From the NCBI RefSeq assembly GCF_949296715.1, contig NZ_CASFQD010000005.1, positions 1 to 37,223 of the forward strand: a stretch of 37,223 nt of DNA. Reading direction: 5' to 3'. Below the pieces are notes generated by a model that did no database searches, was not told the DNA's origin, and was given only the letters and a program-made list of their open reading frames with translations. Made by a program: the position numbers and the translations under genes. Source of the stretch: an uncultured Alistipes sp. (GTDB lineage: Bacteria; Bacteroidota; Bacteroidia; Bacteroidales; Rikenellaceae). Below are positions 1 to 8,016 of this stretch, piece after piece (position 1 is the first letter of the stretch; every line of letters begins with the position of its first letter).

Positions 1-137
1 ACGGTTTTACAATCGTTCATAATGTTATATTTTTTATGGTTGTTATTAATTCGCTGGCAAATCACTGTAATGTAACCATGCAGACCACCTTCAGTGACGA
101 TTAATTTTGGAATAATTTACGGTAGCCTATAATCGGG

Positions 138-1016
138 TCACTTACGGACACCCATTACCCGGTCAAAATCCACTTTCAGGAAGCGGACGAAGCGCCCGTT
201 CTTCTCTCGGGGAATCTGATGGAATTGCAGGATATTATAAACCGAGTCACGGGAGAGTTTGAATTTTTCCATTGCCTCTTTGACGGTGTAGTATTCGGCC
301 TTGCTCTCTTCCGCAGAGTTTTTCGAGAGGTCGAAATGCAGTTTCGAGTAGTAGATCTGCCCGTGTTCTTTCTTTGAGGGAATGTTGTTACGGTAGACGT
401 GCGAACGGATGGCGACACGTGTCATGCCGTATTTCTCCTGAATATCTTCGGGAGTGTACCATTCCGTCAGGTCGGAGTCCACCTCATATTTGGCAAAGGC
501 GGCATCAATATGTTTCTTGCTGTAATAGTTGAACTGGCGGATGCGCACTTTCGGCACCTTGTGCTGCCGGGTGTAGGTCCACACCCATTTGGCGTTAACC
601 TTGTACTTTTGGGCAATCTCCTCGGCGGTATAGTATTCCGTTATCTTGAAGTCCTCCTTAGGGACCATCCGTTCATATGGCTTGCTTTTGAGCATGAGCT
701 CGATGTCAGCCCGCCGTATCAACGACATCTTCCCGCTGAGCCGCGATGCGCGGAGCTTCTCCTCCTTGACCAGTTTGTAGATGTACTGGCGGCTTACGCC
801 CATCAAACGAGCCGCCTGCGAAAAGGTGAAGTAATCCTGCTTTTCCAGCGACGAGCGCAATTCCTGCATCTCCTGCATGTGGCGCAGCTCCATCTTTCGC
901 TCCATCATGCGGTGTTTGTAACCCCGTTTCGAGCATTGCGGGCTGCAATAACAGGTCGTCGTTTTCTTGGCGATGAAGGGTTTCCCGCACCATTGACAAA
1001 TCCTTTTTACCTCCAT
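138..1016 (-). CDS. Zinc-finger protein with four tandem helix-turn-helix units
   Basis: A 292-residue DNA-binding protein of unknown specific function. The N-terminus has a treble-clef-like cysteine set (C7, C10, C22 or C24, C28), then a Lys/Arg/Met/Glu-rich helix (about 34-60). Four related units of about 50 residues follow at about 62-111, 127-175, 184-231 and 241-290. Each opens with an aromatic-Thr motif (YFTFSQAARL, YYTAEEIAQK, WYTPEDIQEK, YYTVKEAMEK) and fits the MerR/excisionase-type HTH fold; units 2 and 3 end in YYSKxH. The ATG at 1016 is the only sensible start. Such proteins are usual near tyrosine recombinases on Bacteroidales elements, so a role as excision factor or element regulator is inferred. 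Two 20-bp repeats lie 48 bp upstream and could be its binding sites. Its base composition is lower in GC than that of the neighbouring operon. Confidence 0.85.
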   Translation of the reverse strand: MEVKRICQWCGKPFIAKKTTTCYCSPQCSKRGYKHRMMERKMELRHMQEMQELRSSLEKQDYFTFSQAARLMGVSRQYIYKLVKEEKLRASRLSGKMSLIRRADIELMLKSKPYERMVPKEDFKITEYYTAEEIAQKYKVNAKWVWTYTRQHKVPKVRIRQFNYYSKKHIDAAFAKYEVDSDLTEWYTPEDIQEKYGMTRVAIRSHVYRNNIPSKKEHGQIYYSKLHFDLSKNSAEESKAEYYTVKEAMEKFKLSRDSVYNILQFHQIPREKNGRFVRFLKVDFDRVMGVRK

Positions 1017-1063
1017 ATTTTCTCTCTATTTTCCGTCGTTTTTCATAAATACTAATTTCCCCA

Positions 1064-1103
1064 ACTGTCCACACATGTAAACCACTGTCAACACACGTCA
1101 ACT
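1064..1103. repeat. Two tandem 20-bp direct repeats upstream of the HTH gene
   Basis: Copy 1 is ACTGTCCACACATGTAAACC at 1064-1083. Copy 2, immediately after it at 1084-1103, differs at a few positions and begins ACTGTCAACACACGTC. A third ACTG begins at 1104. The period of 20 bp is close to two helical turns, so both copies would face the same side of DNA. Such arrays are typical of recombinase arm sites or regulator operators. Which it is cannot be told from sequence alone. Confidence 0.6.
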
Positions 1104-1220
1104 ACTGCGTCGGTGTGATATTTCGGCTTGCGTGGAATTTGCTCCGCGGTAGAAATATGGTAGGAAAATATGGAGAAAATCCGTGATCTCCAAACGGCAA
1201 CTGGAAAGTACATAAAAACA

Positions 1221-1245
1221 AAAGTCGCTGATATACAGCGACTTT
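1221..1245. terminator. Perfect hairpin between the element and mnmE
   Basis: The arms AAAGTCGCTG (1221-1230) and CAGCGACTTT (1236-1245) pair perfectly around a 5-nt loop (ATATA). A-rich sequence flanks the left arm and an AT-rich tract the right, so it could terminate transcription in either direction. It lies 42 bp past the mnmE stop codon and is the best candidate terminator of the parA-to-mnmE operon. Confidence 0.6.
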
Positions 1246-1286
1246 ATTCTAAATGGTTATAGTTGGTTATGGCTGTTTACAAGCCG

Positions 1287-2690
1287 TCATTTGCCGATGC
1301 AAAACTTCGAGAAGATGTTTTGCAGCACCTCGTCGGGCGTGATTTGGCCGCGGCCCGTGATTGTGCCGATGTGGCCGATCACCTGACGGATTTCCTCGCT
1401 CAAAAGGTCTGTCGGAAGCCCCTCGTGCAGCCCCTCAAGCGCCCGCAGCAGGGCGTCGTGTGCCGCAGTCAGCGCCTCGGCGTGGCGGCTGTTCGAGACG
1501 ACCGTGTCGCCGTGGTAGAGCGCTTCCGTGTCGACCGCAGCGCGCAGCGCGCAGCGCAGGGTGTCGAGCCCCTCGCCGGTTTTCGCCGAGAGACCCAATA
1601 CGCCCTCCGGAAGTGTCCGGCCGGGGCAGCGGTCGAGTTTGTTCATGACGGTCAGCAGGCGCTGGTCCCGCCGCACCTCGAAATCGGGCGCCGGGACCGT
1701 GTCGCTGTCACCCGCTTGCGTGGCATCGAGCAGGCGGATGATGATCCGTGCCCGGGCGATGCTCGACAGTGTGCGTTCGATGCCCATGCGTTCGAGCCGG
1801 TCCTCCGTCGTGCGGATGCCCGCCGTGTCGAGGAACCGGAACTCCACGCCGTCGATGTTGGTGCGCTCCTCGATGACGTCGCGCGTCGTCCCGGCGATCT
1901 CCGAAACCAGGGCACGCTCCTCGTTGAGCAGGCGGTTCAGCAGGGTCGATTTCCCGGCATTCGGTGCTCCGACGATCGCCACGGCGACCCCCTGCTTGAT
2001 GGCGTTGCCCAGCGTGAAGGAGCAGCGCATCGCCTCGATGCGGGCGTCGATCTGCTCCATCGTCTCGCGCAGCTGCGTGCGGTCGGCAAATTCTACCTCC
2101 TCCTCCGAGAAGTCCAGTTCGAGTTCGAGCAGCGAGACCAGCTGCAGCAGCCGCCCGCGCAGCGCTTCGAGGTCCGCCGAGTAGCCGCCGCGCAGCTGCG
2201 TCGTGGCGAGCGTGTGGGCGGCGCGCGACGACGAGGCGATCAGGTCGGCGACCGCTTCGGCCTGCGAGAGGTCCATCTTGCCGTTGAGGTAGGCGCGCAC
2301 GGTGAACTCGCCCGGCTCGGCCATGCGGGCGCCGGCCCGGCAGAGCAGCCGCAGGAGCTCCGACACGATGTACTGCGATCCGTGGCAGGAGATTTCGGCC
2401 GAATCTTCACCCGTATAGGAGTGCGGGGCGCGGAAGAGCGTGACGAGCACGTCGTCGATCGTCCGCTCGGCCGGGGCGCCGGAATCCGAAGCCGGGTCCG
2501 CGGCGGCGGACGGCTCGACAATCCGCCCGTAGCGGACCGTGTATCCTGCGGCGTCGGCCAGTTTCCCGCGGCCGCGGAAGATTCGGTCGCAGACGGCCAG
2601 TGCCTCTGCGCCGCTCACGCGGACGACGGCGATGGCTCCGCCCGGCGCGGTGGCCGGGGCGACGATGGTATCGTGGTCCGCGCCGGTCAT
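1287..2690 (-). CDS. mnmE: tRNA modification GTPase MnmE
   Basis: A 467-residue MnmE (TrmE/ThdF), which with MnmG installs the 5-carboxymethylaminomethyl group on wobble uridine of certain tRNAs, using methylene-tetrahydrofolate. The N-terminal folate-binding domain begins DTIVAPATAPGGAIAVVRVS. The embedded G domain shows GAPNAGKS (G1), TTRD (G2), DTAG (G3) and NKLD (G4). The protein ends in the hallmark FCIGK, whose Cys is needed for modification, so the 3' end is intact despite the foreign-looking DNA beyond it. I chose the ATG at 2690, where ATGA overlaps the stop of the lytic transglycosylase gene; an in-frame start at 2753 would lie deep in that gene. The Ala/Asp/Ser-rich stretch at about residues 59-75 is an insertion relative to compact homologues. 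Last gene of the operon. Confidence 0.97.
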   Translation of the reverse strand: MTGADHDTIVAPATAPGGAIAVVRVSGAEALAVCDRIFRGRGKLADAAGYTVRYGRIVEPSAAADPASDSGAPAERTIDDVLVTLFRAPHSYTGEDSAEISCHGSQYIVSELLRLLCRAGARMAEPGEFTVRAYLNGKMDLSQAEAVADLIASSSRAAHTLATTQLRGGYSADLEALRGRLLQLVSLLELELDFSEEEVEFADRTQLRETMEQIDARIEAMRCSFTLGNAIKQGVAVAIVGAPNAGKSTLLNRLLNEERALVSEIAGTTRDVIEERTNIDGVEFRFLDTAGIRTTEDRLERMGIERTLSSIARARIIIRLLDATQAGDSDTVPAPDFEVRRDQRLLTVMNKLDRCPGRTLPEGVLGLSAKTGEGLDTLRCALRAAVDTEALYHGDTVVSNSRHAEALTAAHDALLRALEGLHEGLPTDLLSEEIRQVIGHIGTITGRGQITPDEVLQNIFSKFCIGK

Positions 2691-4054
2691 CTCCCTTCGA
2701 TGCGCAGCCGCTGCCCGATGCGCAGCGTGCGCGGGTTCCGGATGTTGTTCCACCGCATGAGCTGCGAGGTGGTCACGTGGTAGCGGCGGGCGATGTGGCC
2801 CAGCGTGTCGCCCTTCTTGACGATGTAGATCGTGCCGCTGCGCTGGGCGCGCTTTTTCTCGATGTTTGCCGGATTGATGTACTCCTTGAGGTAGGCCGAA
2901 TCCTTGGCGAAAATCTCCTGTTCGTGTTCGATGTACTGGGCGACGTTGCGCTGCGGGATCACGAGCGTGTAGGTCTTCGTCGTGGCCGGCACGATGTCCA
3001 TCCGGTACTGGGGATTGAGCTGGCGCAGCGTCTCGATGTCGAGGTCGATCGTCGAGGAGATCTGCCCGAAGTGGAGCAGGCGGTTGATGCGCAGCGTATC
3101 CACCGAGAGCGGGATGGGGGGCTCGGTAGGTTCGATGCCGTGCTGTCGGTGGTAGGCGTAGGCGTAGGTTGCGCCGATGAAGGCCGGGACGTAGCCGCGC
3201 GTCTCGGAGGGCAGGTAGTCATAAATCTCCCAGAAGTTCTTGCCTCCGGAGCGGGCCATGGCCTTGTTGACGTTGCCCGGGCCGCAGTTGTAGGCGGCAA
3301 TGGCCAGCGTCCAGTCGTTGTAGATGGCGTAGAGGTCCTTCAGGAAGCGGCAGGCGGCCTGCGTGGCCCGCACGGGGTCGCGGCGTTCGTCGACCAGCGA
3401 GTTGATCTCCAGACCGTAGCTCTTGCCCGTCGAGGGCATGAACTGCCACAGCCCCACGGCGCCCATGCGCGAGACGGCCGTGGGCGAGAGGGCCGACTCG
3501 ATGATCGGCAGGGCCCGCAGCTCGACGGGCATACCCTCCTTGAGCAGCTCGTCCTCGATGAGCGGGAAGTAGTATTTCGACATGCCGAGGATGCGGCTGA
3601 TCGTGCCGTACTGCGGGTCGATGTAACGGTTGATGAAGTTGCGGACGATGGCGTTGTAGGGGAGCTGGATCGGCGATACGAGGTCCTGCAACCGTTTGAC
3701 GTAGACCGAGTCGGGCGTCGAGCCCGTTGCCGTTGCCGTCGTGTCGATCAGGATGTATCGTTCGAAAAATTCGTCGTAGGCATCGTGCCGCTGGCGTTCG
3801 CGCCAGACCGCCACCAGCGAGTCCACCTGCTCGGCCGTGTATTCGAGGGTGATGTCCGTCGGCAGCTCCTCGACGGCGGGCTGTTCGGTCTCCGGCGTCT
3901 CGGCGGGTGTCGCCGCAGCCGGAGAGGGCGTTTCGGCCGGCTGTTCGGTGCGCGCTTTCTCTTTCTTGCGCTTCTTGCGCGGGGAGCGGTCGTCGGCCGT
4001 CGCGCTGATGACGAGGCCGGCGAGCAGCAGGAGGGTCAGGAGGGTTCTCTTCAT
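2687..4054 (-). CDS. Lytic transglycosylase with LysM (MltD-like)
   Basis: A 455-residue murein lytic transglycosylase of the Slt/GH23 family that cleaves peptidoglycan glycan strands in the periplasm. It has an N-terminal signal peptide (MKRTLLTLLLLAGLVISATA), then a Lys/Arg patch and a Pro/Glu/Thr/Ala-rich linker to about residue 65. The catalytic domain follows with the conserved IIESALSPTAVSRMGAVGLW segment (Glu of IESAL is the expected catalytic acid), QFMPSTG and AAYNCGPGNV. A single LysM domain at the C-terminus (about 408-452; YIVKKGDTLGHIARRYHV) would bind peptidoglycan; E. coli MltD has two LysMs. The start is 1 bp from the stop of the DUF5683 gene and its stop overlaps the mnmE start. 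The parAB-DUF5683-mltD order is commonly conserved in Bacteroidales. Confidence 0.93.
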   Translation of the reverse strand: MKRTLLTLLLLAGLVISATADDRSPRKKRKKEKARTEQPAETPSPAAATPAETPETEQPAVEELPTDITLEYTAEQVDSLVAVWRERQRHDAYDEFFERYILIDTTATATGSTPDSVYVKRLQDLVSPIQLPYNAIVRNFINRYIDPQYGTISRILGMSKYYFPLIEDELLKEGMPVELRALPIIESALSPTAVSRMGAVGLWQFMPSTGKSYGLEINSLVDERRDPVRATQAACRFLKDLYAIYNDWTLAIAAYNCGPGNVNKAMARSGGKNFWEIYDYLPSETRGYVPAFIGATYAYAYHRQHGIEPTEPPIPLSVDTLRINRLLHFGQISSTIDLDIETLRQLNPQYRMDIVPATTKTYTLVIPQRNVAQYIEHEQEIFAKDSAYLKEYINPANIEKKRAQRSGTIYIVKKGDTLGHIARRYHVTTSQLMRWNNIRNPRTLRIGQRLRIEGR

Positions 4055-5224
4055 CTAAAACTTGAGACTCATGTTGAAACCGAAAACGGGTCGGTTGCCC
4101 TGGAGTGTAGGTACGTAGGTATAGTCCACGAGCGGTTCGAGGTTCATCGACAGGTCGTCCGAGATGTCGTAGTCCTTCAGATGGGCATCGACGTGCGCGT
4201 CGATGATCTGCAGGATGTAGAGCGCTCCCGAGATGATGATGCATAGGTCGCGGTTGCGGCGGTAGTTGTTGCGCAGGTTGCGGATGAAGTCCGCCGAGTA
4301 GCGCCCCTTGAACTCGTCGGTCGGGCCGTCGGGATATTTGTCCGGATGGGCCTCGTAGTCGGCAAGCAGGGCGTAGGCCTTCTTGAAGCGCTGATAGCCG
4401 CGGTTGTTCCAGTCGATGCAGTAGATCATCGAGGCGAAGCCGCCGACGACGAACGGCACCTTCCAGTAGCTTTTGTTGTAGATCTGTCCGGCTCCCGGGA
4501 AGATGCAGGCCAGCGTCGTGGCCTTCTTGACGCTCGACACCTCGTTGGTGCTGTAGCAGACGGCCGCGTCGCCGATGAAGTAGATGTACGAGGCGAGCGT
4601 GATGCCCAGGTAGAGCTGGCGCCGCGTGTTGCTGCGGATCATGCGCGCCTGCAGGGCGTCGAGCTCGGGCGTGCGCGAGAGGCTGGTGTTCGTGTAGGCG
4701 TCGTATTCGCGCTTGAGGGGCTTGAAGGTCTTGTTTTCGTGGATGAAGAGCGCCAGCCCCGTACCCACCGTGCCGTAGAGGATCGGCAGCTTCCAGTACT
4801 GTTTGTTGTAGATCTGCCCGTAGCCGGGAATGACGGTCGATAACCAGCACACCTTCGAGATGCCCATCGAGTCGCTCATGAACCACCCCTTCTTGAAGAC
4901 ATGGCGTTTGGCCGTATCGGCGGCCGTGTACCCCAGCAGGAAGCGGGCCCGGGCGATGGAGTCCAGCGTGACGATGTCGTCCGTGCGCAGCGAGCGCAGC
5001 GCCATCGAGTCGGCAAGGTAGTCCTCGCGCGAGAGCGAGTCGAAGAGCGCGTAGAGCTGCATGGCACGCAGCGAATCGCGCTCGGCCTTGAGCGTGTCGG
5101 GCTTGTCCATCAGGCCGGCGCGCACCAGCGTGCGCGGGCCGCGGGGCAGCTGGGCCGTGGCAGGAAGCCAGAGCAGCAGGGCCGCGAGGGCCGCAACGAG
5201 GTATCGGAGCCGCGGGTGTGCCAT
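4055..5224 (-). CDS. DUF5683 membrane protein with internal duplication
   Basis: A 389-residue protein of the Bacteroidetes DUF5683 family, function unknown. I place the start at the ATG at 5224 because it gives a good signal peptide or first membrane segment (LRYLVAALAALLLWLPATAQ) and avoids overlap with parB. Two related segments carry the signature: STVIPGYGQIYNKQYWKLPI (about residues 124-143) and ACIFPGAGQIYNKSYWKVPF (about 224-243), each followed by a hydrophobic stretch, so the domain is internally duplicated. Another hydrophobic segment lies near LCIIISGALYILQIIDAHVD. The C-terminus (ending GFNMSLKF) resembles a membrane-inserting beta strand with terminal Phe, which is suggestive only. 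Its position between parB and a murein hydrolase gene hints at an envelope or cell-cycle role, which is inference. Confidence 0.85.
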   Translation of the reverse strand: MAHPRLRYLVAALAALLLWLPATAQLPRGPRTLVRAGLMDKPDTLKAERDSLRAMQLYALFDSLSREDYLADSMALRSLRTDDIVTLDSIARARFLLGYTAADTAKRHVFKKGWFMSDSMGISKVCWLSTVIPGYGQIYNKQYWKLPILYGTVGTGLALFIHENKTFKPLKREYDAYTNTSLSRTPELDALQARMIRSNTRRQLYLGITLASYIYFIGDAAVCYSTNEVSSVKKATTLACIFPGAGQIYNKSYWKVPFVVGGFASMIYCIDWNNRGYQRFKKAYALLADYEAHPDKYPDGPTDEFKGRYSADFIRNLRNNYRRNRDLCIIISGALYILQIIDAHVDAHLKDYDISDDLSMNLEPLVDYTYVPTLQGNRPVFGFNMSLKF

Positions 5225-5231
5225 CGTCGTA

Positions 5232-6101
5232 TCAGGAGCGTGTTGCGAATCGTTCGAGGAAGCGGTCGATGTCCCGGTCGTCGTCGAAGCCGATGACAAT
5301 CTTGCCGCCGCCGTTTTTCGAGCGTTTGATTTCGATCTGCTGCGAGAAGAAGCCTTCGAGCTGCTCGACCAGCCGGGCGTAGCTCTCGGGGTACTCTTCC
5401 TCTTCGGCGGGTTGCGCCGGCTGTGCGGGGCGCTCGGCGAGGGTGCGGGCCAGCTCCTCGGTCTGACGCACCGAGAGGGCCTTGCGGATGCACTTCTTCA
5501 GCAGGCGCAGCTGCTCGTCGGCCGGGGCGCCGGCAATGGCCTTGGCGTGCCCCATCGAGATGAGGCCCTCCTTCAGGGCGAGCTGCACCTCGTCGGGGAG
5601 CTTCAGCAGGCGCAGGTAGTTCGACACCGACGACCGCTTCTTGCCGACCTTCTCCGAGAGGGCGTCCTGTGTGAGGTGGCACTCGTCGATCAGGCGCTGC
5701 ATGCCCAGCGCGATTTCGATGGCGTTGAGGTCCTGCCGCTGGATGTTCTCGACGAGGGCCATGGCGTGGAGGTTCTCGTCGTCGACCTCGCGGATGTAGG
5801 CCGGCAGGCTCTTCAGGTCGGCGCGCTGCGCCGCACGCCAGCGGCGTTCGCCGCTGATGATGATGTACTTGCCCTCGTCGGCCTTCTTCACCGTGATGGG
5901 CTGGATGATGCCCAGCTGCCGGATCGAGTCGGCCAGTTCGTCGAGCGCCTCCTCGTCGAACTGCGTGCGCGGCTGCGTGGGGTTGGGTATGATCTGCGCG
6001 ATGTCGATCTCGGCCATCTGGCTCATGGGCTTGAGCCGGGCGTCGATCGTGTCGGCGCCGAAGATGGCGTCCAGGCCGCGTCCTAATCCCTTCTGTTTCA
6101 T
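5232..6101 (-). CDS. parB: Chromosome partitioning protein ParB
   Basis: A 289-residue ParB, the CTP-dependent DNA clamp that loads at parS and spreads, working with ParA in chromosome segregation. It begins MKQKGLGRGLDAIFG, the usual ParA-stimulating N-terminal motif. The ParB/Srx CTPase core has GERRWRAAQ and ENIQRQDLN boxes (about residues 79-124). The HTH region follows (LTQDALSEKVGKKRSSVSNY) with LISMGHAKAI, then an acidic Pro/Ala/Glu linker and a C-terminal dimer domain (SYARLVEQLEGFFSQQIEIK). The ATG at 6101 overlaps the parA stop as ATGA, so longer in-frame starts are rejected. No clear palindromic parS was found by eye in the window. Confidence 0.96.
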   Translation of the reverse strand: MKQKGLGRGLDAIFGADTIDARLKPMSQMAEIDIAQIIPNPTQPRTQFDEEALDELADSIRQLGIIQPITVKKADEGKYIIISGERRWRAAQRADLKSLPAYIREVDDENLHAMALVENIQRQDLNAIEIALGMQRLIDECHLTQDALSEKVGKKRSSVSNYLRLLKLPDEVQLALKEGLISMGHAKAIAGAPADEQLRLLKKCIRKALSVRQTEELARTLAERPAQPAQPAEEEEYPESYARLVEQLEGFFSQQIEIKRSKNGGGKIVIGFDDDRDIDRFLERFATRS

Positions 6102-6874
6102 TGTTGTGTCTGTTTTTTGCGGTTGCGCTTCAGAAACTCCCGCGCCAGGGTCAGGTAATTCTCCGATCCCGTGGCGCCCGCGTCGTACAGCATGACGGGC
6201 TTGCCGTGCGAGGGGGCTTCTCCCAAACGGATATTGCGCTGGATTATTGTGTCGTAGGCCAGCTCGCCGAAGTGCTGGCGCACCTCGTTGACGACCTGGT
6301 TGTTCAGTCGGTTGCGCATGTACATCGTCAGCAGGAAGCCCTCGATGTCGAGCGCGGGGTTGAGCGACGTCTTGACCTTGCGGATCGTGTTCAGCAGCTT
6401 CGACAGCCCCTCGAGCGCGAGGTATTCGCACTGCACGGGGATGAGCACCGTGTCGGCGGCCGTGAGGATGTTGACCGTGGTGTAGCCCAGCGAGGGCGAG
6501 CAGTCGATGAAGATATAGTCGTACTTCGCGCGCACGGAGTCGACGATGCGTTTCATGACGTGGTGCGCGTTCTCCATTTTCGGGAGCTCGGTATCGGCGG
6601 CCACCAGGTCGATCGACGAGGGCAGCAGCCAGAGGTTCTTCACGTCGGGGCTGCGGAGGATCACCTCGTCGGCCTGGCGCGAGCCCGTGATGCACTCGTA
6701 GATGCCCTCGAGGTTTATGTCGAAGCCCAGCCCGGAGGTGGCGTTCGCCTGGGGGTCGGCGTCGAGCAGCAGCACCTTCTTGCCCAGCAGGGCGAGCGAA
6801 GCCGCCAGATTGATGGCCGTCGTGGTTTTGCCCACGCCGCCCTTCTGATTCGCCAAAGCTATCACTTTTGCCAT
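6098..6874 (-). CDS. parA: Chromosome partitioning ATPase ParA (Soj family)
   Basis: A 258-residue ParA/Soj ATPase that binds DNA nonspecifically in the ATP form and drives ParB-parS movement. The deviant Walker A motif KGGVGKTTTAINLA is at the N-terminus, followed by LLLDADPQANATSGLG, and FIDCSPSLGYTTVN is the Walker B region. The ATG at 6874 (MAKVIALANQ) is preferred over a TTG two codons upstream. It is the first gene of the parA-to-mnmE operon, and a TAAATTTG -7 element lies at 6898-6905. It is divergent from the CPBP protease gene. Confidence 0.96.
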   Translation of the reverse strand: MAKVIALANQKGGVGKTTTAINLAASLALLGKKVLLLDADPQANATSGLGFDINLEGIYECITGSRQADEVILRSPDVKNLWLLPSSIDLVAADTELPKMENAHHVMKRIVDSVRAKYDYIFIDCSPSLGYTTVNILTAADTVLIPVQCEYLALEGLSKLLNTIRKVKTSLNPALDIEGFLLTMYMRNRLNNQVVNEVRQHFGELAYDTIIQRNIRLGEAPSHGKPVMLYDAGATGSENYLTLAREFLKRNRKKQTQQ

Positions 6875-6897
6875 TTTCAATCGGGATAATAATCGGG

Positions 6898-6905
6898 CAA
6901 ATTTA
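6898..6905 (-). promoter_or_regulatory. -7 element upstream of parA
   Basis: On the minus strand this reads TAAATTTG, an exact match to the Bacteroidetes TAnnTTTG -7 consensus, 24-31 bases before the parA ATG. I see no convincing TTTG at the -33 distance, so the match is only partial. Confidence 0.55.
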
Positions 6906-6947
6906 ATGAAATTAAATGGAAATCCATAACCGTTGCGGAAAATTGCC

Positions 6948-6955
6948 TATCTTTG
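6948..6955 (+). promoter_or_regulatory. -7 element upstream of the CPBP protease gene
   Basis: TATCTTTG matches the Bacteroidetes TAnnTTTG consensus, 32 bases before the ATG at 6987. The -33 box is not clear. Together with the parA element it makes this 112-bp gap a divergent promoter region. Confidence 0.55.
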
Positions 6956-6986
6956 TGTCCGGAACGAATTGACATTGACAGCATAT

Positions 6987-7958
6987 ATGAACGAAGAAAA
7001 AAAATCCGGAACTCCGGAGACGATATCCCCCGTCGGCGAAACCCCTCGCGCGGAGCGGCCGCAGGCGGCGGAACCCGCCGCGGCACAGGAGCCGTCGGCC
7101 CGTCCGCACAAGCCTTTCCCGACGCTGGTCGACCTGCTGGTCTTCCTCGGCATCTTCCTGGCGGCCAACTTCGTGGGCATGCTCGCGGCGCTGCTCGCCG
7201 GCTGCCCGTGGCCCGATCTGACCCGTTTGTCGGACGGCGACGAGGCGGCGCAGATCGCCGCACAGACCGATCTGGGCGCTTTCAACGCCCTGTCCTATTT
7301 CGTCACGATGGCGTGCACGCTCGCCGCATACCTCTTCTATCGTGCGTACCGTCACGGGCCCCGCGGCATCGGACGCTTCTCGGGCCGGGGGCTCAACCCG
7401 ATGCTGCTGCTCTGGGGCGTGCTCTTCATGTTCTCGACGTCGGTCGTCCTCGAACCGCTGCTCAACGCCCTGCCCGAGGTGCCGAACGTCTACGGACGCG
7501 GCATCTGGTCGGTCGTGACGCTCGTGGTGCTGGCGCCGCTCTTCGAGGAGGTGATCTTCCGGGGCGTGCTGCTCGACTCGATGCGTGCGCGCTACGGCGT
7601 GGTCGTCGCCTGGCTGCTCTCGTCGCTGATGTTCGGCGCCGTGCACGGCCATCCCACGGTCATCGTCAACGCCGTCTTCATGGGGCTGATCCTCGGATTC
7701 GTCTACATCGCCTCGGATTCGCTCTGGTCCACGATCTTCCTGCACGCGATCAACAACGGCATCGCCTACATGCTGATGGCCGTGGGGCTCGGCGAAGGCA
7801 TGCTCGTCGACCTGATCGAAAACCGCACGCTCTACCTGATCGTCTACGCCGTCGCGGCCCTCGTCTTCCTCTTCTCGGGATTCATGACCGTGCGCACGCT
7901 GCGCCGCATGCGCCGCGAGGAGCAGCACCGCGGGGAGAAAAATCGCGCCGCGGCGTAA
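6987..7958 (+). CDS. CPBP family intramembrane metalloprotease
   Basis: A 323-residue polytopic membrane protein of the CPBP (Abi/Rce1-like) family of intramembrane glutamic/metallo-proteases. The catalytic motifs are present: EEVIFRG (EExxxR type, about residue 190), then FGAVHG and FLHAINNG, each supplying a conserved His, and the Asn of NN. Several hydrophobic segments precede and surround them (for example LVDLLVFLGIFLAANFVGML). The N-terminus is a hydrophilic, Pro/Ala/Glu-rich cytoplasmic tail of about 45 residues; the C-terminus is Arg-rich. I chose the ATG at 6987 because the -7 element at 6948-6955 would exclude the upstream TTG at 6933. The substrate is unknown. Confidence 0.9.
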   Translation: MNEEKKSGTPETISPVGETPRAERPQAAEPAAAQEPSARPHKPFPTLVDLLVFLGIFLAANFVGMLAALLAGCPWPDLTRLSDGDEAAQIAAQTDLGAFNALSYFVTMACTLAAYLFYRAYRHGPRGIGRFSGRGLNPMLLLWGVLFMFSTSVVLEPLLNALPEVPNVYGRGIWSVVTLVVLAPLFEEVIFRGVLLDSMRARYGVVVAWLLSSLMFGAVHGHPTVIVNAVFMGLILGFVYIASDSLWSTIFLHAINNGIAYMLMAVGLGEGMLVDLIENRTLYLIVYAVAALVFLFSGFMTVRTLRRMRREEQHRGEKNRAAA

Positions 7959-7997
7959 TAATCCGCCCGGTGCTGCGTTACTTACGAGTAAAAGCTT

Positions 7998-8005
7998 TAT
8001 CTTTG
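7998..8005 (+). promoter_or_regulatory. -7 element for the surA-ostA operon
   Basis: TATCTTTG matches TAnnTTTG and ends 11 bases before the ATG at 8017, implying a very short 5' leader. No clear TTTG is visible at -33. Confidence 0.55.
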
Positions 8006-8016
8006 TCGGTCGAACC

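Larger units (their letters stand above)
1..1286. mobile_element. Probable edge of an integrated genetic element next to mnmE
   Basis: This strip is visibly more AT-rich than the GC-rich operon that begins at 1287. It carries a multi-HTH zinc-finger protein of a kind common beside integrases on Bacteroidales mobile elements, plus tandem repeats. It stops at the intact 3' end of mnmE. The 3' end of mnmE (trmE/thdF) is the established integration site of the SGI1 family in enterobacteria, which makes an insertion here plausible. No integrase gene and no second copy of the mnmE end is visible inside the window, so the element call is inference. The far boundary lies left of position 1. Confidence 0.4.

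Noticed and set aside
2691..2753. Longer N-terminus for MnmE starting at 2753
   Set aside because: The extra 21 residues are His/Ala-rich, unlike the family, and lie inside the transglycosylase gene; the ATGA overlap at 2690 is the natural start.
5232..6874. A parS site near parAB
   Set aside because: No convincing parS-like palindrome was found by eye in or around these genes; parS may lie elsewhere.
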